The notes beneath the pieces were generated by a model. It saw only the letters and a program-made list of their open reading frames with translations. It searched no databases and was not told the DNA's origin. Of a stretch of DNA of 64,000 bases, positions 15,661 to 22,123 are shown one piece after another; positions within the stretch are counted from its first letter, which is position 1; each line of letters starts with the position of its first letter. This DNA is from Gaiellasilicea sp963730405 (lineage in GTDB: Bacteria > Actinomycetota > Thermoleophilia > Gaiellales > Gaiellaceae). A program made the position numbers and the translations under genes. The stretch covers positions 124,001 through 188,000 of the forward strand of contig CAVSRW010000009.1 in NCBI GenBank assembly GCA_963730405.1, written 5' to 3'.

Positions 15661-16944
15661 GTGAGCGCGATCAAGCGGGTGCATGGGCGCCAGATCCTCG
15701 ACTCGCGCGGGAACCCGACGGTCGAGGTCGACGTCGAGCTCGCGTCAGGCGCGCTCGGGCGGGCGGCGGTGCCGTCCGGCGCCTCGACCGGCGTCCACGA
15801 GGCCGTCGAGCTGCGCGACGGCGGTCCCGAGTGGGGCGGCAAGGGCGTCACGAAGGCGGTCGCGAACGTCAACGGCGAGCTCGCCGCGGAGCTCACGGGC
15901 GTGGACGGTCTCGACCAGCAGGCGCTCGACCGGAGGCTGATCGAGCTCGACGGCACGCCGAACAAGGGCCGACTCGGCGCGAATGCGATCCTCGGCGTCT
16001 CGCTCGCGGCGGCCAAGGCGGCGGCGGCCGAAGCCGGCCTGCCGCTCTACCGCCATCTCGGCGGCGACGACGCGGCGACGCTGCCGGTGCCGATGCTGAA
16101 CGTGATCAACGGCGGCGCGCACGCGACCAACTCGATCGACCTGCAGGAGTTCATGGTCGTCCCGGTGGGCGGGGCGACGTTCGGCGAGGGGCTGCAGATC
16201 GGAACGGAGGTCTACCACGCGCTGAAGAAGCTGCTCGAGGAACGCGGGCTCGCGACCGGGGTCGGCGACGAGGGCGGCTTCGCCCCGGACCTCGAGTCGA
16301 GCGAGGCGGCGATCGAGGCGATCCTCGAGGCATCCGAGCGAGCCGGGCATCGCGACCGGGTCGCGATCGCGCTCGACCCGGCCACGAGCGAGGTGTTCGA
16401 CGACGGCGTCTACCGCTTCGAGGGGCGTGAGCTCGCGAGCGCGGAGATGCCCGCGTTCTGGGCGAACCTCGTCGAGCGCTACCCGATCGTCTCGATCGAG
16501 GACGGCCTCGCGGAGGACGACTGGGACGCCTGGGGGCAGCTGACGCGCGAGCTCGGCGATCGCGTCCAGCTCGTCGGCGACGACCTCTTCGTCACGAACC
16601 CCGAGCGGCTGCGTCAGGGGATCGAGCGCGGGGTCGGCAACTCGATCCTCGTCAAGGTGAATCAGATCGGCACGCTGACCGAGACGATCGAGGCGGTCCG
16701 GCTCGCGCAGGAGAACGGCTACACGGCGGTCATGTCGCACCGCTCCGGCGAGACCGAGGACGCGACGATCGCCGACCTCGCCGTCGCGCTCGGGACCGGC
16801 CAGATCAAGACCGGCGCGCCGGCGCGCTCGGATCGAACCGCGAAGTACAACCAGCTGCTCCGGATCGAGGGCGAGCTCGGCGAGCGGGCGGTGTATCCCG
16901 GCTGGGGCGCCTTCCCGAAGGCAAGAAGCGGTGAGCGTGGCTGA
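15661..16944 (+). CDS. eno: Enolase
   Basis: Enolase interconverts 2-phosphoglycerate and phosphoenolpyruvate. The 427-residue protein has the usual signatures: ILDSRGNPTVEVDVEL near residue 11, SGASTGVHEAVELRDG near 40, GGAHATNSIDLQEFMVVP near 152, the acid-base Glu in GDEGGF near 203, metal ligands in ALDPAT, SIEDGL and GDDLFVTN, the catalytic lysine in LVKVNQIGT, and the SHRSGETED signature. GTG 15661 is preceded by GGGGGCC. The gene sits next to pyk, so the last two steps of glycolysis are adjacent, and before the ftsB-DUF501 pair that normally follows eno in actinobacteria. Confidence 0.97.
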   Translation: MSAIKRVHGRQILDSRGNPTVEVDVELASGALGRAAVPSGASTGVHEAVELRDGGPEWGGKGVTKAVANVNGELAAELTGVDGLDQQALDRRLIELDGTPNKGRLGANAILGVSLAAAKAAAAEAGLPLYRHLGGDDAATLPVPMLNVINGGAHATNSIDLQEFMVVPVGGATFGEGLQIGTEVYHALKKLLEERGLATGVGDEGGFAPDLESSEAAIEAILEASERAGHRDRVAIALDPATSEVFDDGVYRFEGRELASAEMPAFWANLVERYPIVSIEDGLAEDDWDAWGQLTRELGDRVQLVGDDLFVTNPERLRQGIERGVGNSILVKVNQIGTLTETIEAVRLAQENGYTAVMSHRSGETEDATIADLAVALGTGQIKTGAPARSDRTAKYNQLLRIEGELGERAVYPGWGAFPKARSGERG

Positions 16945-17004
16945 GGCGTCTCCAGGGCTCCGCCGCCGGAGCCGGGCTTTGCCCGTGCGGAGGCTCGCCG
17001 ACGG

Positions 17005-17025
17005 TTGTCCGGTCGGAGCGGACAA
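17005..17025 (+). terminator. Hairpin after eno
   Basis: TTGTCCG (17005-17011) pairs with CGGACAA (17019-17025) around a 7-nt loop, 60 nt after the eno stop. It may end eno transcripts. It is followed directly by a 12-bp palindrome. Confidence 0.45.
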
Positions 17026-17035
17026 AGAGGGGGCT

Positions 17036-17062
17036 CATGGGGGAACCATGGGTTCCCCCATG
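17036..17062. repeat. GGGGGAA palindrome, copy 1
   Basis: Arm CATGGGGGAACC, loop ATG, and an exact complementary arm form a 12-bp stem. Two relatives with the same TGGGGGAA core but other flanks occur at 29216-29244 and 29263-29288. All are intergenic. Terminator or repetitive extragenic element. Confidence 0.75.
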
Positions 17063-17074
17063 ACGAGTCGCGGA

Positions 17075-17080
17075 TAGGCT
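17075..17080 (+). promoter_or_regulatory. pyk -10 box TAGGCT
   Basis: TAGGCT lies 7 nt before ATG 17088 with no Shine-Dalgarno in between, consistent with leaderless pyk mRNA. Confidence 0.5.
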
Positions 17081-17087
17081 CACCGGC

Positions 17088-18497
17088 ATGCCGATCGTCC
17101 CGCGCCGCACCAAGATCGTCGCCACGATCGGGCCTGCGTCGTCGGATCCAACGGTGTTGCGGCAGCTGATGGGGACGATCGACGGAGCACGCCTGAACTT
17201 CTCGCACGGGACGCACGAGGATCACCGGGCGCGGGCGGAGGCGATTCGCGCGATGCAGGACGAGGTCGGCCGGCCGGTGGCGCTGATCGCCGACCTGCAG
17301 GGGCCGAAGCTCCGCGTGGGCGAGCTCGCCGCGCCCGTCGTGCTCGAGCGCGGGCAGGAGATCACGATCGCCGGCGAGGACGCCGCGCAGGAGGGCGACC
17401 TCGCGATCGCACCAGCGGTGCTCGGCTCGGTCCTCCAGCCCGGCTTCGACGTGCTGATCGACGACGGCGCGGTGCGCCTCCGCGTCATCTCCGTCGACCG
17501 CGGGCGTGCGCGCTGTGAGGTGCTGGTCGGCGGCATCGTCACCTCGCACAAGGGCGTCAACCTGCCCGGCGTCACCCTCCCGATCCCGTCGCTGACCCGC
17601 AAGGACATCGACGACCTCCAGTTCGCGCTCGAGCTCGGCGTCGATTTCGTCGCCCTGTCGTTCGTGCGCTCGGCCTCCGACGTGCAGGCACTGAAGACGC
17701 TGATCGAGGCCTCGGGATCGACCGCGCACGTGATCGCGAAGATCGAGAAGGCAGAGGCGGTCGCGGCCCTGGACGAGATCATGCGCGACGCCGACGCGGT
17801 CATGGTCGCGCGCGGCGACCTGGGCGTCGAGATCGGCGCGGCCGAAGTGCCGCTGCTGCAGAAGCGGATCATCCTGCGGGCGCTCGAGCGCGGCAAGCCG
17901 GTGATCACTGCGACGCAGATGCTGGAGTCGATGATCCACGCGCCGGAGCCCACGCGCGCCGAGGCATCCGACGTCGCCAACGCGATCCTCGACGGCACGA
18001 GCGCGATCATGCTCTCCGGCGAGACGGCGATCGGCGAGTTCCCGGTCGAGTCGGTCGCCTACATGGACCGGATCGCCCATGCCGTGGAACCGAGCCTCGG
18101 CTACCGACACGAGATCCCGGAGGCGGAGGAGAAGCCGACGGTCGGGCAGGCGATGTCGAACGCCGCCTGCGACATCGCCGAGGCGCTCGAGGCCGCCGCC
18201 CTGCTCGTGCCCACGTTCACGGGGAGGACGGCGTCGGCCGTGGCGCGCCTGCGCCCGCGCCGCCCGATCATCGGCCTCACTCACCACGACTACTCGCTCC
18301 AGCACATGGCGCTCGAGTGGGGGGTGACGCCGGTGAGCATCCCCGAGGCCGCCGACGTCGAGGAGCTCTGGACGACCTCGCTCGAGGCGGCCGTCGGGAC
18401 CGGGATCGTCGAGAAGGGCGACCGCGTCGTCCTCACGGCGGGCACCGCCGTCAACATCCCGGGCTCGACCAACGTGATCAAGGTCGAGATCGCGTAA
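17088..18497 (+). CDS. pyk: Pyruvate kinase
   Basis: Pyruvate kinase transfers phosphate from phosphoenolpyruvate to ADP. The 469-residue protein begins with RRTKIVATIGPAS and shows LNFSHGTHEDH (metal and substrate site) near residue 36, a B domain (about 70-165), the catalytic VIAKIEKAEAV near 212, and MVARGDLGVEIG near 241. The C-terminal alpha/beta domain covers about 345-469 and has TFTGRTASAVARLRP, so the allosteric domain is present. ATG 17088 has a TAGGCT box 7 nt upstream. The gene is separated from eno by 143 bp with two hairpins, so it probably has its own promoter. Confidence 0.97.
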   Translation: MPIVPRRTKIVATIGPASSDPTVLRQLMGTIDGARLNFSHGTHEDHRARAEAIRAMQDEVGRPVALIADLQGPKLRVGELAAPVVLERGQEITIAGEDAAQEGDLAIAPAVLGSVLQPGFDVLIDDGAVRLRVISVDRGRARCEVLVGGIVTSHKGVNLPGVTLPIPSLTRKDIDDLQFALELGVDFVALSFVRSASDVQALKTLIEASGSTAHVIAKIEKAEAVAALDEIMRDADAVMVARGDLGVEIGAAEVPLLQKRIILRALERGKPVITATQMLESMIHAPEPTRAEASDVANAILDGTSAIMLSGETAIGEFPVESVAYMDRIAHAVEPSLGYRHEIPEAEEKPTVGQAMSNAACDIAEALEAAALLVPTFTGRTASAVARLRPRRPIIGLTHHDYSLQHMALEWGVTPVSIPEAADVEELWTTSLEAAVGTGIVEKGDRVVLTAGTAVNIPGSTNVIKVEIA

Positions 18498-18531
18498 GAG
18501 GACAGGCCGTCCGGGCGCGGAAGAAGCTGCC

Positions 18532-18891
18532 ATGGCCCGAAGACGGAAGAGCGGTCGGCGCCCGCAGCGCACGACGATGCTGCTGCGCTGGTGCATCCTC
18601 GGCGTCTCCCTCGCCGTCGCGTTCCTCTACTACCAGCCGCTCTCGACCTACTTCGAGACGCGGTCGGCTCTGAACGAGCGCTCGGCCGAGGTGACGCAGC
18701 TGCGGCAGCAGCGCGACCGCCTGCAGGCGCGGCTCGCCGACTCGTCGACGGTGACGGCGCTCGCGCGCGAGGCGCGCCGGATGCGCCTCGTCCGGCCGGG
18801 CGAGCGGATCTTCATCGTCAAGGGCGTCGAGGAATGGCGCAGGGCGCAGGCACGGAAGAAGGCCGAGGCTACGATCGGCGGCGATGGATGA
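18532..18891 (+). CDS. ftsB: Septum formation initiator FtsB/DivIC family
   Basis: A 119-residue bitopic membrane protein. It has a basic cytoplasmic N-terminus (RRRKSGRRPQR), one transmembrane helix near residues 16-36, a coiled coil near 42-72 (RSALNERSAEVTQLRQQRDRL), and the DivIC-type C-terminal region with EARRMRLVRPGERIFIV. Members join the FtsQLB divisome subcomplex. Its position after eno/pyk and before DUF501 matches the actinobacterial eno-ftsB-DUF501 arrangement. It overlaps the DUF501 gene by 8 nt. Confidence 0.88.
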   Translation: MARRRKSGRRPQRTTMLLRWCILGVSLAVAFLYYQPLSTYFETRSALNERSAEVTQLRQQRDRLQARLADSSTVTALAREARRMRLVRPGERIFIVKGVEEWRRAQARKKAEATIGGDG

Positions 18892-19387
18892 CGACCGCGC
18901 GCTCGTCGAACGACAGCTCGGCCGCCCACCGCGTGCCTTTCGCCGCGCCGCCGCCCGCTGCCCTGACGGCGCCCCCGCCGTCACCGAGCAGTGGCCGTAC
19001 GACGACGCCGGCGACCCCTTCCCGACGACCTACTACCTGACCTGTCCGCACCTCGTCGCAGCGGTCGCGCGGCTGGAGGCCGCGGGCGGAGTCGAGCGCT
19101 GGAGCGACGCCGTCGAGGCCGACCCGGAGCTCGCGGCGGACCTGGAACGGGCGACGGCGGAGCAGCGGCGGATCCGCCGCGAGCTGGCCGCAGGCAAGGT
19201 CGGCCGAGACGGCGGCACCTCGCTGGAGCTCGGGATCGGCGGGAGCGGGAACCCGCGGCGACTCAAGTGCCTGCACGCGCACGTCGCGTACGCGCTCGCG
19301 AACCCGGGCTACCGGCTCGGCGAGGCGATCCTGGAGGAGCTCGACCACCGCTGGCCGGAGGAGTGCTGCCTAGGATCGGGCCGGTGA
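18884..19387 (+). CDS. DUF501 family protein
   Basis: A 167-residue protein of the DUF501 family, recognised by ERQLGRPPRAFRRAAARCPDG, PFPTTYYLTCP near residues 45-55, a central helical hairpin, and RLKCLHAHVAYALANPGYRLG near 126-146. Conserved Cys and His residues (CP, KCLHAH) hint at metal binding, but this is unproven. The family is nearly always next to ftsB and often followed by a Ppx/GppA phosphatase; here two small unknown genes follow instead. Starts and stops overlap on both sides (8 nt with ftsB, 4 nt downstream), so it belongs to the division-linked operon. Function unknown. Confidence 0.88.
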   Translation: MDDDRALVERQLGRPPRAFRRAAARCPDGAPAVTEQWPYDDAGDPFPTTYYLTCPHLVAAVARLEAAGGVERWSDAVEADPELAADLERATAEQRRIRRELAAGKVGRDGGTSLELGIGGSGNPRRLKCLHAHVAYALANPGYRLGEAILEELDHRWPEECCLGSGR

Positions 19388-19704
19388 CCACGCAGGCCGA
19401 ACTGGAGAGCGCCCGCCGCGAGTGGGAGGAAGGGCACCGTCGCCTGCAGGACGAAGCGCTGCGGCTCTCGAACCCGGAGCGCCTCCTCGGCCAGGTCGAC
19501 GCCGTCGTCTCGGAGCTCCGCCGGCGGGTCGGCGGCACCTACACCCTGCGAGAGCTCGCGGCCGCCTACGCGGGCGCGGAGCGGTGGAGCCGCGCCGTCG
19601 TTTCCGAGCAGGCCCCGGCACCCGGGTGGCCGCGCACCCTCTCGCTCGTGGAGGCAGCGGCGTTCCACGAGTACGCCCGCGGCGCCCAGGACTACGAGCC
19701 TTGA
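19384..19704 (+). CDS. Conserved-looking small helical protein, unknown
   Basis: GTG 19384 overlaps the DUF501 stop (GTGA) and gives 106 residues. The N-terminal half is predicted helical and coiled (AELESARREWEEGHRRLQDEALRL), followed by LGQVDAVVSELRRRVGGTYT and a C-terminal region with AYAGAERWSR and FHEYARGAQDYEP. I recognise no family. Its place between DUF501 and a membrane protein with 4-nt overlaps on both sides supports translation. It may act with the divisome operon, but only location suggests this. Confidence 0.72.
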   Translation: MTTQAELESARREWEEGHRRLQDEALRLSNPERLLGQVDAVVSELRRRVGGTYTLRELAAAYAGAERWSRAVVSEQAPAPGWPRTLSLVEAAAFHEYARGAQDYEP

Positions 19705-19931
19705 GCACGCCCGCAAGGCGACCTCCCCGCGGCCGTCGCCGCAGTCCGCTGCTCCGCCCGGCGCTGATCGTGCTCGGCCTGCTTCTGCTCCTGCTGGTCG
19801 GGATCTCGATCGGGCGGGCACTCGAGGACGGGCCGAGCCCCGGCGGGACGAGGACGAACGTGCGCACGCTCGAGCCGCAGCCGCTCGCGCCGGCGGAGCG
19901 AACCGTGACCGTGACGGTCACGACGGGCTGA
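19701..19931 (+). CDS. Small bitopic membrane protein, unknown
   Basis: The TTG at 19701 overlaps the previous stop (TTGA) and gives 76 residues. The protein has an Arg-rich N-terminus (ARRPPRGRRR), one clear transmembrane helix near residues 19-37 (PALIVLGLLLLLLVGISIG), and a short extracytoplasmic tail ending in ERTVTVTVTTG. By the positive-inside rule the N-terminus is cytoplasmic. No family recognised. Last gene of the ftsB operon; a new promoter follows. Confidence 0.65.
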   Translation: MSTPARRPPRGRRRSPLLRPALIVLGLLLLLLVGISIGRALEDGPSPGGTRTNVRTLEPQPLAPAERTVTVTVTTG

Positions 19932-19974
19932 AGGCGTCACGGCAGACGGCGTTTCAGATACCTTCAGGTTTGGG

Positions 19975-19980
19975 TAGGTT
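19975..19980 (+). promoter_or_regulatory. -10 box TAGGTT before the MerR-receiver gene
   Basis: TAGGTT lies 8 nt before ATG 19989 with no Shine-Dalgarno, consistent with a leaderless mRNA and a new transcription unit after the ftsB operon. Confidence 0.5.
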
Positions 19981-19988
19981 CAACGCCG

Positions 19989-20591
19989 ATGGCGTACGAC
20001 GGCAACCGTGGCGCGGATGCGGCGCAGCCCGAGTGGCTGACGCTGGGGCAAGCCGCGAAGTATCTCGGGGTCGCGCAGAGCACGATGCGCAAGTGGTCCG
20101 ATCTCGGCCGCGTCTCGGCCTTCTACACTCCCGGCGGCCACAGGCGCTACCGCCGCTCGGACCTCGACCAGTTCCTCGACCGCTCGGGGCCGGCCGCCGT
20201 GTCGGCGCCCGCATCGAAGTCAGGTCCGCTCGTCCTGATCGTCGACGACGACGAGAAGCTGCGCGAGTACGTTCGGGTCAACCTCGAGGCCGAGGGGTAC
20301 GAGGTGCGCGAGGCCGGCAGCGCGGAAGAGGGGCTGGAGGCGCTCGGCGAGCGCTCTCCCGACCTGATCCTGCTCGACGTGATGATGCCGCAGGTCGACG
20401 GCTGGGAGACGCTGCGCCGGATCCAGGAGCACACCGGCGTCGGCGCGATCCCGGTGATCATGTTCTCGGGCAAGGTCGACGAGGCGTCGGCCTCCGAGGC
20501 CGAGTCGCGCGGCGTGCAGGGCTTCATCGGCAAGCCCTTCGATCCCCGCTCGCTGATCGAGTCGACGAAGCAGCAACTGCCGGTCTCCTAG
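19989..20591 (+). CDS. MerR/excisionase-type HTH fused to a response-regulator receiver domain
   Basis: The 200-residue protein has an N-terminal MerR-like helix-turn-helix (about 16-62: LTLGQAAKYLGVAQSTMRKW followed by the wing GGHRRYRRSDLDQFL) and a C-terminal CheY-like receiver (about 75-198). The receiver has an intact acidic pocket (LIVDDDEKL), phospho-accepting Asp in LILLDVMMP near residue 130, the Thr/Ser position in MFSGK and Lys in GKPFDPRSL. Response regulators usually carry the receiver first, so the order is reversed. No histidine kinase is adjacent. Binding site and signal are unknown. Confidence 0.85.
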   Translation: MAYDGNRGADAAQPEWLTLGQAAKYLGVAQSTMRKWSDLGRVSAFYTPGGHRRYRRSDLDQFLDRSGPAAVSAPASKSGPLVLIVDDDEKLREYVRVNLEAEGYEVREAGSAEEGLEALGERSPDLILLDVMMPQVDGWETLRRIQEHTGVGAIPVIMFSGKVDEASASEAESRGVQGFIGKPFDPRSLIESTKQQLPVS

Positions 20592-20598
20592 AGCTTCG

Positions 20599-21138
20599 TT
20601 GAGCGGCTTCGACCGCGAGCTCCGTGACTGGGTGGTCGACAACCGCGTCGGTGTCCTCGACCCGTTCTTCGAGGCGCTCTCCTACGCCGGCTCGTTCGGG
20701 TTCATCTGGCTGGCGATCGCGGTCGGGATCTCCGGCTTCTCGTGGAGCAGACCGTGGCTCTGGACCCGGGTCGGTGTCGCGATCCTGGTGGCCGAGAGCG
20801 TCTCCGCGGCGCTGAAGGAGTGGATCGAACGAGACCGCCCGCCCGTCGCCGACCCCGATCCGGAGACGCTCGTCGAGCTGCCTGCGACGTTCTCGTTCCC
20901 CTCGGGCCACGCGACGGTCTCCTTTGCCTGCGCGACGACGCTCGCGCTCGCCGTCCCGCGGCTGCGCTGGCCGCTCTACGCGCTGGCGACGCTGATCTCG
21001 TGCTCACGCGTCTACGTCGGCGTCCACTACCCGCTCGACGTGCTGGCCGGGGCGGCCCTCGGCGTCGGGATCGCTATAGCTCTTCGGATGCTTGCAGCAG
21101 CCCTGCGCCGATCAGCGCCACCGATGCGACAAGGCTGA
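20599..21138 (+). CDS. PAP2 superfamily membrane phosphatase
   Basis: The 179-residue integral membrane protein has the three PAP2 phosphatase motifs: KEWIERDRPP (residues 70-79), the PSGHA motif in FSFPSGHATVSF near 100, and SRVYVGVHYPLDV near 136-148. Five to six transmembrane helices are likely. Family members dephosphorylate lipid phosphates such as undecaprenyl pyrophosphate or phosphatidic acid at the outer membrane face. The start TTG 20599 is 7 nt after the preceding stop. The last 65 nt overlap the converging gene at 21074. Confidence 0.88.
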   Translation: MSGFDRELRDWVVDNRVGVLDPFFEALSYAGSFGFIWLAIAVGISGFSWSRPWLWTRVGVAILVAESVSAALKEWIERDRPPVADPDPETLVELPATFSFPSGHATVSFACATTLALAVPRLRWPLYALATLISCSRVYVGVHYPLDVLAGAALGVGIAIALRMLAAALRRSAPPMRQG

Positions 21139-21571
21139 TCCAGAGCCCGATCCCACGGCCCGCGAAGAAGAACTCGTCCGGGATCGAGATCGCGCGCACG
21201 AGCACGAAGATGGTCGAGAGGGCGCCGAGGGAGATCACGACCAGGCTCTCCGGCACGGCGGCCGGGAGGTCGAACCCCCACTGGCGGAGCGCCACGACGA
21301 GGATCGCGAGCAGGCCGATCGCCAGGACGAGCTTCCCGAGCACGCCGGTGTGCCAGCCGAGCACGCTGACGGTGACGCCCTCGCCCTCGCCCGAGTACCA
21401 GCCGGTGAGCGCGGAGAGCGCGAGCACGAGGCCGGTGATCCACGTCGCACGCTCGCCCAGGCCCCAGAGCGTGGGCACGCTGCGCCGCGTCGAGGGAGGC
21501 GGGTCCCCGGAGGGCTCCCAGCCAGGCTCCTGCACCGTGTCCGGCGTTTCCACGGACGAGAGTATGGGCAT
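21074..21571 (-). CDS. Four-helix membrane protein, unknown
   Basis: ATG 21571 gives 165 residues: a Pro-rich soluble N-terminus (about 40 residues) followed by four hydrophobic segments (ATWITGLVLALSALTGWYSG, GVLGKLVLAIGLLAILVVAL, an IISLGALSTIFVLV region and GLWISLVASVALIGAGLL). The frame continues upstream to 21712, but that part overlaps the zinc-ribbon gene and is low-complexity Arg/Pro. It converges with the PAP2 gene and overlaps it by 65 nt, which is long for convergent genes. Family not recognised. Confidence 0.72.
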   Translation of the reverse strand: MPILSSVETPDTVQEPGWEPSGDPPPSTRRSVPTLWGLGERATWITGLVLALSALTGWYSGEGEGVTVSVLGWHTGVLGKLVLAIGLLAILVVALRQWGFDLPAAVPESLVVISLGALSTIFVLVRAISIPDEFFFAGRGIGLWISLVASVALIGAGLLQASEEL

Positions 21572-21627
21572 ATCCGGGGTGAAAGTCACGCGGGTACGCG
21601 CTGCCACGACAGGGGGTCTGAATCGGC

Positions 21628-21843
21628 GTGCAGATCGAACCGAGGAGCCTCGGCCGTACCACGATCGGCTCGGACGGTGTTCCGACCTTCCTCTCGGCGG
21701 GCAGCCGGGCACTCGGGGAGTTCCGTTGTGCCCAGTGCGGCTACGGCGTGATCGTCAGGCGCGTGCTGCCCGAATGCCCGATGTGCCGCGGCCGCTCGTG
21801 GGAGGACCCCGCGACCAGCCCATACGCCCCCTCTCGGGTCTGA
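21628..21843 (+). CDS. Small zinc-ribbon protein
   Basis: GTG 21628 gives 71 residues. The C-terminal half has the rubredoxin-like pattern FRCAQCGYG...LPECPMCRG, with two Cys pairs (CxxC, CxxC) about 17 residues apart, enough to bind one zinc or iron. The N-terminus is a short basic region followed by GVPTFLSAGSRALGEF. No larger domain is present and the partner is unknown. It is divergent from the membrane protein at 21571. Confidence 0.7.
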   Translation: MQIEPRSLGRTTIGSDGVPTFLSAGSRALGEFRCAQCGYGVIVRRVLPECPMCRGRSWEDPATSPYAPSRV

Positions 21844-21860
21844 ATACGGGCTCAGCGGAC

Positions 21861-21866
21861 TACACT
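21861..21866 (+). promoter_or_regulatory. -10 box TACACT
   Basis: TACACT lies 7 nt before ATG 21874 with no Shine-Dalgarno between. It probably drives the small membrane gene and the phosphatase operon behind it. Confidence 0.5.
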
Positions 21867-21873
21867 TCGGCTC

Positions 21874-22110
21874 ATGGCTGAGCCTGCGACGGACTCTCGG
21901 GCAGGCGACGACGCGCCGCCGTTCGACCCGGTCGCCGTCGACCGCGCCTACCTCCAGGAACGGGCCCGCCGCCGTGCCCGCATCGAGCGCTCTCGAGCGA
22001 AGCGCCGCGCCGCGCTGCGGTTCTGGCTCGTGCTCCTGTGCCTGATCGCGGTCAGCGTGCTGCTGACGCTGACGATCTGGCGCGAGGTCGAGCGGCTCTT
22101 CGGGCTCTAG
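21874..22110 (+). CDS. Small bitopic membrane protein, unknown
   Basis: The 78-residue protein has an acidic N-terminus, a strongly basic helical stretch (about 28-50, QERARRRARIERSRAKRR), a single transmembrane helix near 50-68 and a short tail. The basic run before the helix predicts a cytoplasmic N-terminus. It lies 13 nt before the GAF/SpoIIE phosphatase and probably shares its transcript. No family recognised. Confidence 0.65.
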   Translation: MAEPATDSRAGDDAPPFDPVAVDRAYLQERARRRARIERSRAKRRAALRFWLVLLCLIAVSVLLTLTIWREVERLFGL

Positions 22111-22123
22111 TGATCGGGTCAGC

